From the NCBI GenBank assembly GCA_021818665.1, contig JAKATQ010000014.1, forward strand, positions 1 to 21,776: a stretch of 21,776 nucleotides of DNA. Direction: 5' to 3'. Below, in pieces: positions 14,225 through 21,776 of this stretch (position 1 is its first letter; the number at the start of each line of letters is the position of its first letter). The notes below the pieces were generated by a model that was not told where the DNA came from, searched no databases, and was given only the letters and a program-made list of their open reading frames with translations. The position numbers and the translations under genes were made by a program. Source of the stretch: Nanobdellota archaeon. GTDB lineage: Archaea; Nanobdellota; Nanobdellia; Parvarchaeales; Parvarchaeaceae.

Positions 14225-15406
14225 CTAAACTCTTTCCACTACTATTGCAAAGCCCTGGCCACCGCCGACACAGAGTGTAGCTACGCCTATTTTTTTCTTT
14301 TCGGCTTGCAGCGTTCTTGCCAGCGTCCCGACTATTCTTGCGCCGGTAGCTCCTAATGGGTGGCCTATCGATATACCACCCCCGTGCACGTTTACCCTGT
14401 CTGGTTGCAGCCCAAGTTCCCTTATAGCATAAAGAACCACTACGGCGAAGGCTTCGTTTATCTCCCAGTAGTCAACATCGTCTATCTTCAGCCCCGCTTT
14501 CTCGAGCGCTTTTTTGCTGGCAGGGACGGGCCCTTTTCCCATAACTTCGGGCTCCACGCCCACCCACGAGACAGACCGTATCTTTGCGAGGGGTTTTAAC
14601 CCATATTTATGCACGGCTTCTTCGGAAGCCAGCATCGTAAGAGATGCACCGGCATTGAGCGGGGACGAGTTGCCTACCGTTATCACGCCGCCGGGTTTAA
14701 ACGCGGCCGGCAAGGCCCTTATCTGGTCCAAAGTAGTGTCGCCCCTAACACTTTGGTCGGTGTCAATTACGGTTTTTTGTCCGTTGTATTCTACTTCCAT
14801 TGGTAGTATCTCCTTCCTCAGCCACCCAGAAGCCTGTGCTTTCGAAGCGCGCAAATGGCTGTTCAGCGAAAATTCGTCCATGCTGTCTTTGGTTATGCCA
14901 CTCTCTTCGGCCAATCTTTCCGCCGTAAGTCCCATATTGTAACCTATACTCATCTTGTACCGGGCATATTGTGGCATAGTCATGAGCTTGTAATTAGGAG
15001 TTATGAACGGATTGTCTCCTATGGGCACGTGCGTCATGTGCTCCATGCCTCCAGCCAAGACGATGTCCGAGTTTTTTGTCGCTATCTCCATAGCACCGAT
15101 GGCCATGGCCATCATAGATGAGGAGCATGCCCGGTCTATGCCGGCTGCGGGCACCTCTACCGGTAAACCGGCCAGCAATACGGGGTGCCTCCCGCCGTAA
15201 AGCCAGTTTTCTCCAGCCTGAAAAGCGCAGCCCGTTAGAACGTCTCCTACGTCTTTAGGGTCAGCTTTCGTTCGTCTCAGGGAATCTCTTATTAGCATCG
15301 ATAACGCTTCGTCCATCCTTAGAGAATTGAAGACGTCCCTTTCCGGTTCTTTGGGCCTCGATCTAGAAAATGCCGTCCTAACATAGTCGACAAGATAAAC
15401 GTCCAT
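14225..15406 (-). CDS. Acetyl-CoA acetyltransferase (thiolase)
   Basis: 393 residues from ATG 15406, the normal thiolase length. It cleaves 3-ketoacyl-CoA with CoA to acetyl-CoA and a shortened acyl-CoA (or condenses two acetyl-CoA in reverse). Catalytic residues are visible: nucleophile C94 in DRACSSSMMA, NEAF (317-320), H349 in GGGISIGHPLGATGAR, and C379 in CVGGGQG. The open frame extends 22 residues further to 15472, but that part overlaps the hydratase gene and is unlike thiolase. ATG 15406 is separated from that gene's stop (15408) by a single base, so translation is probably coupled. It is the last gene of the SCP2-dehydrogenase/hydratase-thiolase unit. Degradative versus biosynthetic direction is set by context as degradative. 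Confidence 0.95.
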   Translation of the reverse strand: MDVYLVDYVRTAFSRSRPKEPERDVFNSLRMDEALSMLIRDSLRRTKADPKDVGDVLTGCAFQAGENWLYGGRHPVLLAGLPVEVPAAGIDRACSSSMMAMAIGAMEIATKNSDIVLAGGMEHMTHVPIGDNPFITPNYKLMTMPQYARYKMSIGYNMGLTAERLAEESGITKDSMDEFSLNSHLRASKAQASGWLRKEILPMEVEYNGQKTVIDTDQSVRGDTTLDQIRALPAAFKPGGVITVGNSSPLNAGASLTMLASEEAVHKYGLKPLAKIRSVSWVGVEPEVMGKGPVPASKKALEKAGLKIDDVDYWEINEAFAVVVLYAIRELGLQPDRVNVHGGGISIGHPLGATGARIVGTLARTLQAEKKKIGVATLCVGGGQGFAIVVERV

Positions 15407-15407
15407 A

Positions 15408-17393
15408 TTATTTCCCTTTGAATTCTGGTTTTCTCTTCTGAAGAAAAGAGGACAGGCCCTCTTTAAGGTCATCGGTGTTGAAGAGGAGACCGAACGCGGA
15501 GGATTCGACTTCGAGTCCGGCTTCCAAAGGCGTTTCGAACCCCTTATTTATCAGCACCTTTGATAGCGCGACGGCGATCGGCGCCACTGTGGACGCGATC
15601 TCCTTCGCGTAACTAAGCGCTCCCGAAGCAAAATCGGCATCGAACAACTTTGAGACTATTCTGAGATCGAAAGCTTCCTTGCCAGTTATTCTTTCTCCTG
15701 TCAATACGAGCCTAGATCCTACTGACACCCCTGCAAGTTTGGATATTCGCTGCGAGCCCCCCCAAGCGGGAAGAAGGCCGTGTGTTATCTCTGGGAAGCC
15801 CAAAACCGCTGCACTAGTAGAGATGCGTATGTCACACGCCAGCGCCAGCTCAAAACCTCCTCCTAAAGCATAGCCTTCTATCGCCGCTATTGTTATCTTG
15901 GGTATCTCAGAAAACTTGGCGAAGGTCTTTTGGCCTTTTTTGGAGAATTCGACGAATTGGAGGTCGTTCGCGAAATATGTCGATAAGTCCGCGCCGGCAG
16001 AAAGTACTCCGCCCTCACCCCTTACAACGACGACGTTTACTTCGGCATCGCTCCACAGAGCCATTATGGCGCGATCCAGCTCTTCAAGAACTTCGTCGTT
16101 TATCAGATTAAGTCTGGGCCTGTTCAAGGACAGGATCGCCACCTTTCCGCCTGGCTTTTGAATCGTTACGTTTTTGAACTCTGCTGGCTTAGTAGGCTGT
16201 ACGGCGGCATTGGGCACCGTCTTTTTGGCGGATAGTCTACTCTCAACCGCTTCCCGCATCTTGCCTTGTTTTATGCTATCTGCCGGCTCAAAAATCTTGC
16301 AGTCAAATTGCTTTGCCAACGCGTCCAATTTGTCCTTTACGTCGCCGTTCGCCAGGTTTTTCGCGACCGATATAGGCCCGAAAGGCCTGTTCATTCCCAG
16401 TTTCACGGCGGTTTCTATGTCATCCGGTGAGGCTATCCCGGCTTCTATTAGTTTTACGGCTTCGTTTATCTCGAGGGCGAATATGTCCAGTAGCGCGACC
16501 TTGTCCGTAGGTTTCGCCGAATCGATTATTTTAGGCCTTCCAGCGCCCCAGTCATAAAATCCCTTTCCGGTTTTTTTGCCCAGCAGGTTGTTTTTGACGA
16601 GGTCCGAGTAGACCTTAGCCTTCCCGAAATCCGGCGATATTTCCTTGGCGTAATAGAGCAAGGAGCTATTTACGACGTCGACTCCGACGAAATCGAATAG
16701 TTCGTACGGACCCATCGGGAGACCCTGAGACCTTATGAAAGAATCTACTTCCTCAGGTTTTGCTACCTTCTTGTCTATGAGGAGCCCGAAAAACAGCATC
16801 TCTGGTGCGTTTATCCTGTTCACGATGAATCCTGCGGTATCCTTGTTCACCCCGATAGGCGTCTTTCCCAAGTTTTTTATGAGCCCAAGAATGTCGTTGA
16901 ACACGGCATCACTAGTCTTTTCGCCCCTCACTATCTCCACGAGCTTCATCAGTACTGGTGGATTAAAGAAGTGCGTCCCTACGACTCTCTCGGGGTTCTT
17001 AATGTCCTTAGCGATGTCGGTTATTCTTATATTGGATGTATTGGAACACAGCACGGTGTCGTTTCTTGTTACCTGTGCAAGCTGTTTGAATATCTTAACC
17101 TTCAAGTCGATGTTCTCAGGCACCGCTTCTACCACGACGTCCGCGTCTTTCGCACCAGTCGTCACGTCCGTATACGTGGTTATCCTTTTCAGGGAATCCT
17201 TGGCGTGCTGTGCCGTTATTATGCCCTTTTTGGACAGCTTGTCGAGACTGTCTGAGATGTTGGATAGTGCTGCCTTCAGCACATCCGGCTTTATATCGAT
17301 TAGGCTAACGGGAAAGCCGGCAAGAGAGAACACTTCAGCTATTCCATGCCCCATCTCACCCGCACCTACGATAGCTATCTTTTTTATGTCCAT
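15408..17393 (-). CDS. 3-hydroxyacyl-CoA dehydrogenase / enoyl-CoA hydratase fusion
   Basis: A 661-residue bifunctional enzyme: the N-terminal half oxidises 3-hydroxyacyl-CoA with NAD+, the C-terminal half hydrates enoyl-CoA. The dehydrogenase has the NAD motif GAGEMGHG (10-17), S120, H141 and E153 (in GTHFFNPPVLMKLVEIV) and N192, spaced as in known enzymes. A second helical domain (about 185-345) and a linker (about 365-405) follow. The hydratase has the oxyanion segment SAGADL (465-470), catalytic E515 in ALGGGFELALACD, and E535 in FPEITHG, 20 apart as in classic hydratases, then PAWGGSQR. The dehydrogenase-first order is the archaeal arrangement, also known from 4-hydroxybutyrate-cycle enzymes. 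ATG 17393 is chosen over an adjacent upstream TTG. The gene begins 18 bases after SCP2. Confidence 0.95.
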   Translation of the reverse strand: MDIKKIAIVGAGEMGHGIAEVFSLAGFPVSLIDIKPDVLKAALSNISDSLDKLSKKGIITAQHAKDSLKRITTYTDVTTGAKDADVVVEAVPENIDLKVKIFKQLAQVTRNDTVLCSNTSNIRITDIAKDIKNPERVVGTHFFNPPVLMKLVEIVRGEKTSDAVFNDILGLIKNLGKTPIGVNKDTAGFIVNRINAPEMLFFGLLIDKKVAKPEEVDSFIRSQGLPMGPYELFDFVGVDVVNSSLLYYAKEISPDFGKAKVYSDLVKNNLLGKKTGKGFYDWGAGRPKIIDSAKPTDKVALLDIFALEINEAVKLIEAGIASPDDIETAVKLGMNRPFGPISVAKNLANGDVKDKLDALAKQFDCKIFEPADSIKQGKMREAVESRLSAKKTVPNAAVQPTKPAEFKNVTIQKPGGKVAILSLNRPRLNLINDEVLEELDRAIMALWSDAEVNVVVVRGEGGVLSAGADLSTYFANDLQFVEFSKKGQKTFAKFSEIPKITIAAIEGYALGGGFELALACDIRISTSAAVLGFPEITHGLLPAWGGSQRISKLAGVSVGSRLVLTGERITGKEAFDLRIVSKLFDADFASGALSYAKEIASTVAPIAVALSKVLINKGFETPLEAGLEVESSAFGLLFNTDDLKEGLSSFLQKRKPEFKGK

Positions 17394-17411
17394 CAACGAA
17401 AGAGGAAGTAT

Positions 17412-17750
17412 TTATCCAGCGCGCTTTAGCAGCGCAACGAGCTTCTGTGCGGAACCTAAATCTCCAGATACTTTCAGCTTACCAAATAGGAATGCTTTCA
17501 CACCGTCGAGCTTACCGTTAAGTATGTCTTCAAGTACCTGATCCGCTGCTATGAACGCATCCTTTGCATCGCTTGCTTCTCCGTTCTTGAGGGTTATCGA
17601 CCCGTCATCATTGAACTCTATATAGAACGCCGCAGCATCCGAAGGCTTGAAGGCGAATTTCATCCCATTCCATGCCTTTCCGTCTGTTTTAAGTTCGGCC
17701 TTAGCGTTGAACCGGTCAGTCAAAGCCTTCATCGCATTGTACGATGTCAT
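17412..17750 (-). CDS. SCP2 sterol-carrier-like lipid-binding protein
   Basis: 112 residues, a single SCP2 domain. Visible features are the strand pair MKFAFKPSDAAAFYIEFNDDGSITLKNGEASDAKDAFIAADQVLEDILNGKLD, then GVKAFLFGKLKVSGDLGSAQKLVALLKRAG. The last block (LKVSGDLGSAQKL) is the conserved end of the fold. SCP2 domains bind acyl chains or acyl-CoA in a hydrophobic tunnel. It starts the operon with the dehydrogenase/hydratase fusion and thiolase, so acyl-CoA delivery or buffering for those enzymes is a good inference; archaea do not make sterols. Its own TATA box lies at 17771-17779, just upstream of the end of the acyl-CoA synthetase gene. Confidence 0.9.
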   Translation of the reverse strand: MTSYNAMKALTDRFNAKAELKTDGKAWNGMKFAFKPSDAAAFYIEFNDDGSITLKNGEASDAKDAFIAADQVLEDILNGKLDGVKAFLFGKLKVSGDLGSAQKLVALLKRAG

Positions 17751-17770
17751 AAATATTCTTGCTTCCGCTT

Positions 17771-17779
17771 ATTAATAAA
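17771..17779 (-). promoter_or_regulatory. TATA box for SCP2-hydratase-thiolase operon
   Basis: Minus-strand TTTATTAAT, centre about 25 bases before ATG 17750. It lies in the 34-base gap after the acyl-CoA synthetase stop, so the operon can be transcribed separately from the synthetase. Confidence 0.6.
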
Positions 17780-17784
17780 CCTAT

Positions 17785-19416
17785 TCACGTCTGCGTCTTA
17801 TCCTTGCTAGCCGGTTGTAAACGACTGCGAAGTTCTTTCTTATCAGCTTTGCCGATGCTGGTCTTAGGTATCGAGTCTATGAATATTATCTTGTCCGGCA
17901 GCCACCATTTCTGTATGCGCCTGCTATTGACGAACTTTTGCATGAATGTAAGGATATCACTTTCCGTGACGTCGCCTTTTTTGACTATGAATGCCACTGG
18001 CCGTTCTCCCCATTTTGCGCTCGGCGCCCCTACTACGGCTACATCTGCTACTTTTTCGTGCTGGCTTATAAGGTCTTCGAGTATAAGGGTCGGTATGAAT
18101 TCGCCGCCAGTCTTTACTGCGTCTTTTTCTCTGTCCACTACGTGCAGATAACCGTACTTGTCGAAGAAGCCAAGGTCCTCCGTATGCAGCCAACCGCCGC
18201 GCCACAGCTCTGCACTTTTCTCCGGGTCGTTGTAGTATTCTTTTGTTAGCCACGGAGCCCTAGCGACGATCTCGCCTAAGCTTTTTTCGTCTCTCGGCAC
18301 GTCTTTCATGTTTTTGTCGACTACCCTTATATTTACCATCGGAACGGGTAGTCCTGCGCTTAGGAGGAGCTCTTCCCGCTCTTTATCTGGCAGTGCTGCA
18401 GCGGAATCGTTGAGTGTGGCTATGGACAAGACCGGACCGGTTTCTGAAAGGCCGTACCCACCTATCGCTTTTATCCCGAGTTCCTTCGCCCGCAGTGCAA
18501 GGCCGGTTGAAAGGGCGGAGCCACCAATGATGACTTTCCAGTTCTTCAGATAATCTCGGTACTCTTCTATCTTCGGCGAACTGAGAATCATGTTCAGAAC
18601 AGTAGGCACCATCGTAGAAAACGTCACCTTTTCATTTTTTATGAGTTCCAGCAGTACATCGACATCATATCTACCAGCGAGTATGTATTTGTTGCCTGAG
18701 AGCAGGCCGGCGTAAGGCATACCCCATTGGTGGACGTGGAAAAGCGGTACGACGGAAAGGAAAACGTCCTTATCGGTTAGGTTAAGCGGAGGAGAATGCA
18801 CAGCCTGTGAGACTACTAATGCATGCGTGACCAAATCCTTGTGTGTGAATGTAACGCCTTTCGGCAGACCGGTCGTAGCAGACGTGTAGAATATCGTGGC
18901 CCGCGTGTCTTCCTCGAGCTCTGGTGGCTCATAGTTCGTTTTAGCGACTAGGTCATCATAGTTGTAAAAAGGGCTCAGGGTCGTTTCCAATTTTCCATGG
19001 TCCTCTTTATATATTATCCAGCCTTTTATGAAGTCGAACAGCGCCTTATTCTGCTCGAGTAGCGGCACGAATTCATCGCGAACTAGCACGTACTTGTCCC
19101 CAGCGTGGTTCATGGTATAATATATGAGTTCCTGCGGATACCGGATATTAACCATGTGGAGAACGGCGCCCATCATGGGCACTGCGAAGTACGCTTCCAT
19201 GTATCGGTTCGTGTCCCAGTCTAGTATGGATATGACATCTCCTTTCTTGACACCAATCCTCTCCAAGCCGGCGGCGAATGACTTGACTCGTTCGAAGAAG
19301 GTCTTGAATGTGTACTTTTCTTTATCAGCGTATAGTATTTCTCTATCTGGAAAATTACGCGCCGTGTTCACGAAAAGATTTTTGAGGGTAAGTTTGGAGT
19401 CGTAATATCCATCCAT
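17785..19416 (-). CDS. AMP-forming acyl-CoA synthetase
   Basis: 543 residues, the normal length for the ANL superfamily. It activates a free carboxylic (fatty) acid to acyl-CoA through acyl-AMP. Motifs: the phosphate loop YTSATTGLPKG (177-187; Ala replaces the usual Gly in TSGTTG), PLFHVHQWGMPY (224-235), GYGLSETGP (320-328), HTEDLGFFDKYGYLHVVDREKD (411-432) with D414 and R429, VKTGGEFIPTLILEDLI (434-450), and the C-terminal catalytic lysine K523 in PKTSIGK. The sequence pattern resembles fatty-acid rather than acetate-activating members; chain length is not determinable. Start ATG has a TATA box 25 bases upstream. It provides the entry step for the beta-oxidation genes beside it. Confidence 0.94.
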   Translation of the reverse strand: MDGYYDSKLTLKNLFVNTARNFPDREILYADKEKYTFKTFFERVKSFAAGLERIGVKKGDVISILDWDTNRYMEAYFAVPMMGAVLHMVNIRYPQELIYYTMNHAGDKYVLVRDEFVPLLEQNKALFDFIKGWIIYKEDHGKLETTLSPFYNYDDLVAKTNYEPPELEEDTRATIFYTSATTGLPKGVTFTHKDLVTHALVVSQAVHSPPLNLTDKDVFLSVVPLFHVHQWGMPYAGLLSGNKYILAGRYDVDVLLELIKNEKVTFSTMVPTVLNMILSSPKIEEYRDYLKNWKVIIGGSALSTGLALRAKELGIKAIGGYGLSETGPVLSIATLNDSAAALPDKEREELLLSAGLPVPMVNIRVVDKNMKDVPRDEKSLGEIVARAPWLTKEYYNDPEKSAELWRGGWLHTEDLGFFDKYGYLHVVDREKDAVKTGGEFIPTLILEDLISQHEKVADVAVVGAPSAKWGERPVAFIVKKGDVTESDILTFMQKFVNSRRIQKWWLPDKIIFIDSIPKTSIGKADKKELRSRLQPASKDKTQT

Positions 19417-19434
19417 ATCGATTTATGTAATCAC

Positions 19435-19445
19435 GATTATATAAG
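19435..19445 (-). promoter_or_regulatory. TATA box for acyl-CoA synthetase gene
   Basis: Minus-strand CTTATATAATC, centre 25 bases before ATG 19416; leaderless spacing. Confidence 0.65.
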
Positions 19446-19515
19446 TATTCAAAATGGCAGGGGCCGCGGACGGCGCTGTCGTTTTACGCAACACGAGCGA
19501 TGTCGGCTGCTAAAC

Positions 19516-19585
19516 CCTACCAAGTGCGCTGATAGTTTATGAAGACCCTAAATTTGCATCCCACGATGCTGTAGGCACTGGTAGG
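19516..19585. repeat. Imperfect inverted repeat upstream of MFS gene
   Basis: CCTACCAAGTGC (19516-19527) and GCACTGGTAGG (19575-19585) are inverted copies with one extra A in the left arm, 47 bases apart. The right arm also overlaps a direct repeat of GTAGGCA (19571-19577 and 19581-19587). It lies between the divergent promoters of the synthetase and the transporter, and could be a regulator site or chance. The rest of the 204-base gap has no gene. Confidence 0.35.
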
Positions 19586-19596
19586 CATTTAAAGAG
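19586..19596 (+). promoter_or_regulatory. TATA box for MFS gene
   Basis: Plus-strand CATTTAAAGAG, centre about 30 bases before ATG 19621. It abuts the right arm of the inverted repeat, so a protein bound there could block the promoter. Confidence 0.55.
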
Positions 19597-19620
19597 AAAA
19601 ACGCATACTTTTTAATCCAC

Positions 19621-21093
19621 ATGGAAGACGGCATAAGAACGGCGTTCGTACCAGAAAAGAAATACGATATAAAATACGCCTATAGGGTTCTAACACTCCT
19701 TGCTATTCTGGCAGCGTTTGTGATGTATGTCGATATAATGCTTACGCCATCGCTACCGGCTATCGGCGAGCAATACAACGTAGACAGCACTACTGCCAGT
19801 CTCATAATATCGCTTTATCTGGTCTTTGGCACTGCCATAATGCCAGTGATTGGCAAACTGGGCGACATTTACGGCAAGAAAAGACTCCTGATTTACGTGC
19901 TGATAGCGTATTCTGTAATGGTTGGAATAACTTCATTTACGTCAAATTTTACGGCTCTACTCGTGTCTAGGACCTTCCAGGGGATAGGTCTTAGCATCTT
20001 TCCGCTTGCATTCAGCATAGTAAGAGAAGAATTCCCCAAAGAGTTGGTGCCGCGCGCACAGGGTCTTCTTGCAGGGATGTTCGGAGGAGGCATTGCATTG
20101 GGCCTCCCTCTTGGAGCGTATATCGCGAATTCTTATGGCTGGCAGGCAAACTACCACATCGCGCTGCCGTTCATAGTCGCACTTACCGTGTTGATATTCT
20201 TCGTTGCACGAGAATCATTCTTTAGAAACCCCGATACGAAACTAGATTATCTTGGGGCGGCGTGGCTCGGAGCAGCCCTGTCTATGGTCGTTCTAGGAAT
20301 ATCAGAGGGACCAAACTGGGGCTGGACGTCGCTTTGGACCGTATTTCTCATAGCCGGCGGCGCTTTACTGCTGATACCCCTTGCACTAATAGAAAAACGC
20401 GTCCGTGCGCCTATTCTCGATACGAATTTACTGAGTATACGGAACGTCATGATAGCCAATATACTGGCGATCGTCGCGAGCGTATCGATGTATCTGACGT
20501 TCCTGTCGATTTCCTACAAATTAGAATATCCGCAGCCTGCAGGCTTTGGTTTCGATATCTTCACTACCGGCTTGTACTTAGTACCTCTTGCCGTATCGAT
20601 GATTGCGGTCGGATATCCTGTAGGCGTGCTGATATCAAAATATGGAGTCAAAAGATTCCTGTTCATAGGCGCTGCGATAGCAAGCTTCGGCTTTTTTCTT
20701 CTTTCGACAGCAACCACGGCGACCCAGATTGCAGTTTATCTCGTGGTCGCTTCATTGGGACTTGGCACGATAATGGTCGCGTCTCAGAATCTGCTTGTGC
20801 TATCGGTAGAAGCGCACAAAATGGGGCTCGCCACGTCCATAAACAGCGTCTTTAGGAACTTGGGCGCGTCTTTGGGCGCGCCGATAGCTGGCTCGTTCAT
20901 TTCGACTTTCACAGCCGTCTACATAATAGGAGGGCACTCTTTAGTACTCCCGTCTGCTACCGCTTTTCAATATGATTATTATGGCGGAGTGATAGGCTTT
21001 ATAGCCGTATTTCTGATATCCTTCTTCGCACATGAAGTAATAAAACCGGGTACCCGCGCTGAGAAACCGATGCGCGTTACGAAAAATACGTAA
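19621..21093 (+). CDS. MFS transporter, DHA2 / multidrug-efflux type
   Basis: A 490-residue polytopic protein with about 14 predicted helices, the number typical of the DHA2 (EmrB/QacA) drug:proton antiporter group. Conserved motifs: D38 in helix 1 (MYVDIMLTPSLPAI), motif A GKLGDIYGKKR (78-88) in the loop after helix 2, motif B RTFQGIG (117-123), and the antiporter motif C region GGGIALGLPLGAYI (155-168) in helix 5. It is predicted to export a small hydrophobic or organic compound using the proton gradient. Substrate unknown. It stands alone, divergent from the acyl-CoA synthetase, so export of fatty acids or other toxic acids is possible but only an inference from position. Confidence 0.92.
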   Translation: MEDGIRTAFVPEKKYDIKYAYRVLTLLAILAAFVMYVDIMLTPSLPAIGEQYNVDSTTASLIISLYLVFGTAIMPVIGKLGDIYGKKRLLIYVLIAYSVMVGITSFTSNFTALLVSRTFQGIGLSIFPLAFSIVREEFPKELVPRAQGLLAGMFGGGIALGLPLGAYIANSYGWQANYHIALPFIVALTVLIFFVARESFFRNPDTKLDYLGAAWLGAALSMVVLGISEGPNWGWTSLWTVFLIAGGALLLIPLALIEKRVRAPILDTNLLSIRNVMIANILAIVASVSMYLTFLSISYKLEYPQPAGFGFDIFTTGLYLVPLAVSMIAVGYPVGVLISKYGVKRFLFIGAAIASFGFFLLSTATTATQIAVYLVVASLGLGTIMVASQNLLVLSVEAHKMGLATSINSVFRNLGASLGAPIAGSFISTFTAVYIIGGHSLVLPSATAFQYDYYGGVIGFIAVFLISFFAHEVIKPGTRAEKPMRVTKNT

Positions 21094-21160
21094 ATGCGTC
21101 TATCAACATCCGATTTATGCGTTGCGAACTCCGAAACCACTATAGTACCTTTGTAAATCT

Positions 21161-21172
21161 TGGCTTTTTTGC
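21161..21172 (+). terminator. T-rich tract between convergent genes
   Basis: A run of six T (21165-21170) in the 79-base gap after the MFS stop, close to the stop of the convergent ATPase. It is consistent with archaeal T-tract termination of the MFS transcript; no clear hairpin is seen. Confidence 0.35.
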
Positions 21173-21776
21173 TTAATGCGCTCTGAGAGCATTAAGTATT
21201 ACCGTTACGTCGAGGCCTTCTTGTATGATTGCTCCAATAGCAGGAGGAATCACGCCGAAGCTGGCAATACACATAAGCAACACGCTTACGCCGATTCCTA
21301 TATAGATACTCTGTTTGGCGATTTTAAGCATGCGCTTCCCGATGGCCATGACGTCCGCCACTTTAGTTACGTCATCGACGAGCAGGACCACATCGGCAGC
21401 CTCGGCGGTTATACCTGTGCCGTGCGCACCCATAGCGACACCGACCGTAGCTGTAGCTAGGGCGGGCGCGTCGTTTATGCCGTCCCCGACCATTACCGTA
21501 TCCCCGACGTTTTTAGTCGCAGTCTTTATTATTTTTACCTTCTCTTCCGGTAGCAGGTTCGCTTCAAAGCGCGGTATCCCTGCCTGGCCGGATATGGTTT
21601 TAGCGTTTGTGGGCGTGTCACCAGTCAGCATCACCACTTCCTCCACCCCCATGTCTTTGAATTTTTGCATGGTAGCTTCGACACCGGGTCTTATCTGGTC
21701 CGTAAGTATTATTATCCCAGCCGGTCTGCCGTCAACATTTATAAACAAGCTCAATTTGCCCTCCGTACCTGCCTTT
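21173..21776 (-). CDS. P1B-type heavy-metal ATPase, C-terminal part (truncated by window edge)
   Basis: Only the last ~200 residues are in the window; the frame is open through the right edge, so the start, metal-binding domains and the DKTGT phosphorylation site lie outside. Visible: LTDQIRPG, the nucleotide-domain motif VVMLTGDTP, the hinge motif MVGDGINDAPALA, and GAHGTGITAEAADVVLL, all diagnostic of P-type ATPases of the heavy-metal group. The last two membrane helices follow, ending IGAIIQEGLDVTVILNALRAH. The tail QEGLDVTVILNAL resembles Zn/Cd/Pb-type exporters more than copper ones, but the metal-selecting helix with its CPx motif is not visible. The TTG at 21754 is an internal codon, not the start. 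It exports a soft or transition metal from the cytoplasm. Confidence 0.92.
   Translation of the reverse strand, partial: KAGTEGKLSLFINVDGRPAGIIILTDQIRPGVEATMQKFKDMGVEEVVMLTGDTPTNAKTISGQAGIPRFEANLLPEEKVKIIKTATKNVGDTVMVGDGINDAPALATATVGVAMGAHGTGITAEAADVVLLVDDVTKVADVMAIGKRMLKIAKQSIYIGIGVSVLLMCIASFGVIPPAIGAIIQEGLDVTVILNALRAH

Noticed and set aside
16735..17541. Long plus-strand open frame (268 codons) opposite the dehydrogenase/hydratase gene
   Set aside because: It is antisense to strongly supported coding sequence, with no recognisable domain or promoter.
1..21776. CRISPR arrays, insertion sequences, integrases, defence systems
   Set aside because: No regularly spaced repeats, transposase or nuclease motifs, or attachment-site-like repeats were found on reading both strands.

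Overview
This window reads as archaeal chromosome. No rRNA, tRNA, CRISPR array, transposase or phage gene was seen. Many start codons lie 25-29 bases downstream of the centre of an archaeal TATA box (TTTAAATA / TTATATAA types) with no Shine-Dalgarno sequence, which points to leaderless transcripts. Isoleucine is often ATA and arginine often AGA/AGG. The gene content (GH15 glycosidase, MmgE/PrpD, DUF981 and DUF998 membrane proteins, DUF1059, a hydroxyacyl-CoA dehydrogenase/enoyl-CoA hydratase fusion, a membrane-anchored winged-helix protein) fits a heterotrophic, possibly acidophilic archaeon. A Micrarchaeota (ARMAN-2-like) or Thermoplasmatales-related genome is my best guess, but the lineage is inferred from gene content only.

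Layout. Positions 1-173 hold nothing I can assign. From 174 to 7262 is an AT-rich sector: a minus-strand pair (small HExxH protein, then a GH15 glucoamylase/trehalase), a small SWIM zinc-finger protein, a MmgE/PrpD-family protein, a plus-strand five-pass membrane protein with a heavily N-glycosylatable extracellular domain, and a second, short (alpha/alpha)6-barrel glycosidase-like protein. Near 7.3-7.7 kb base composition rises clearly. From 7.5 to 12.0 kb are small membrane proteins, a phosphoribosyltransferase-like protein, a membrane-tethered winged-helix protein, a DUF1059 protein, and a 489-base stretch without a convincing gene (9912-10400). That stretch has its own TATA box and many hairpins, and is my main candidate for an unrecognised structured RNA.

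From 12.0 to 19.4 kb lies a nearly complete fatty-acid beta-oxidation island. It comprises a PaaI-like thioesterase, acyl-CoA dehydrogenase plus a CoxG-like protein (plus strand), and converging on them thiolase, the dehydrogenase/hydratase fusion, an SCP2 lipid-carrier domain and an acyl-CoA synthetase (minus strand). Together these could activate a fatty acid, oxidise it, hydrate it, oxidise it again and cleave off acetyl-CoA. Two small lipid-binding proteins (CoxG-like, SCP2) are embedded among the enzymes. Electron-transfer flavoprotein is not in the window.

The window ends with a 14-helix MFS exporter-like transporter and the C-terminal third of a P1B-type heavy-metal ATPase that runs off the right edge.
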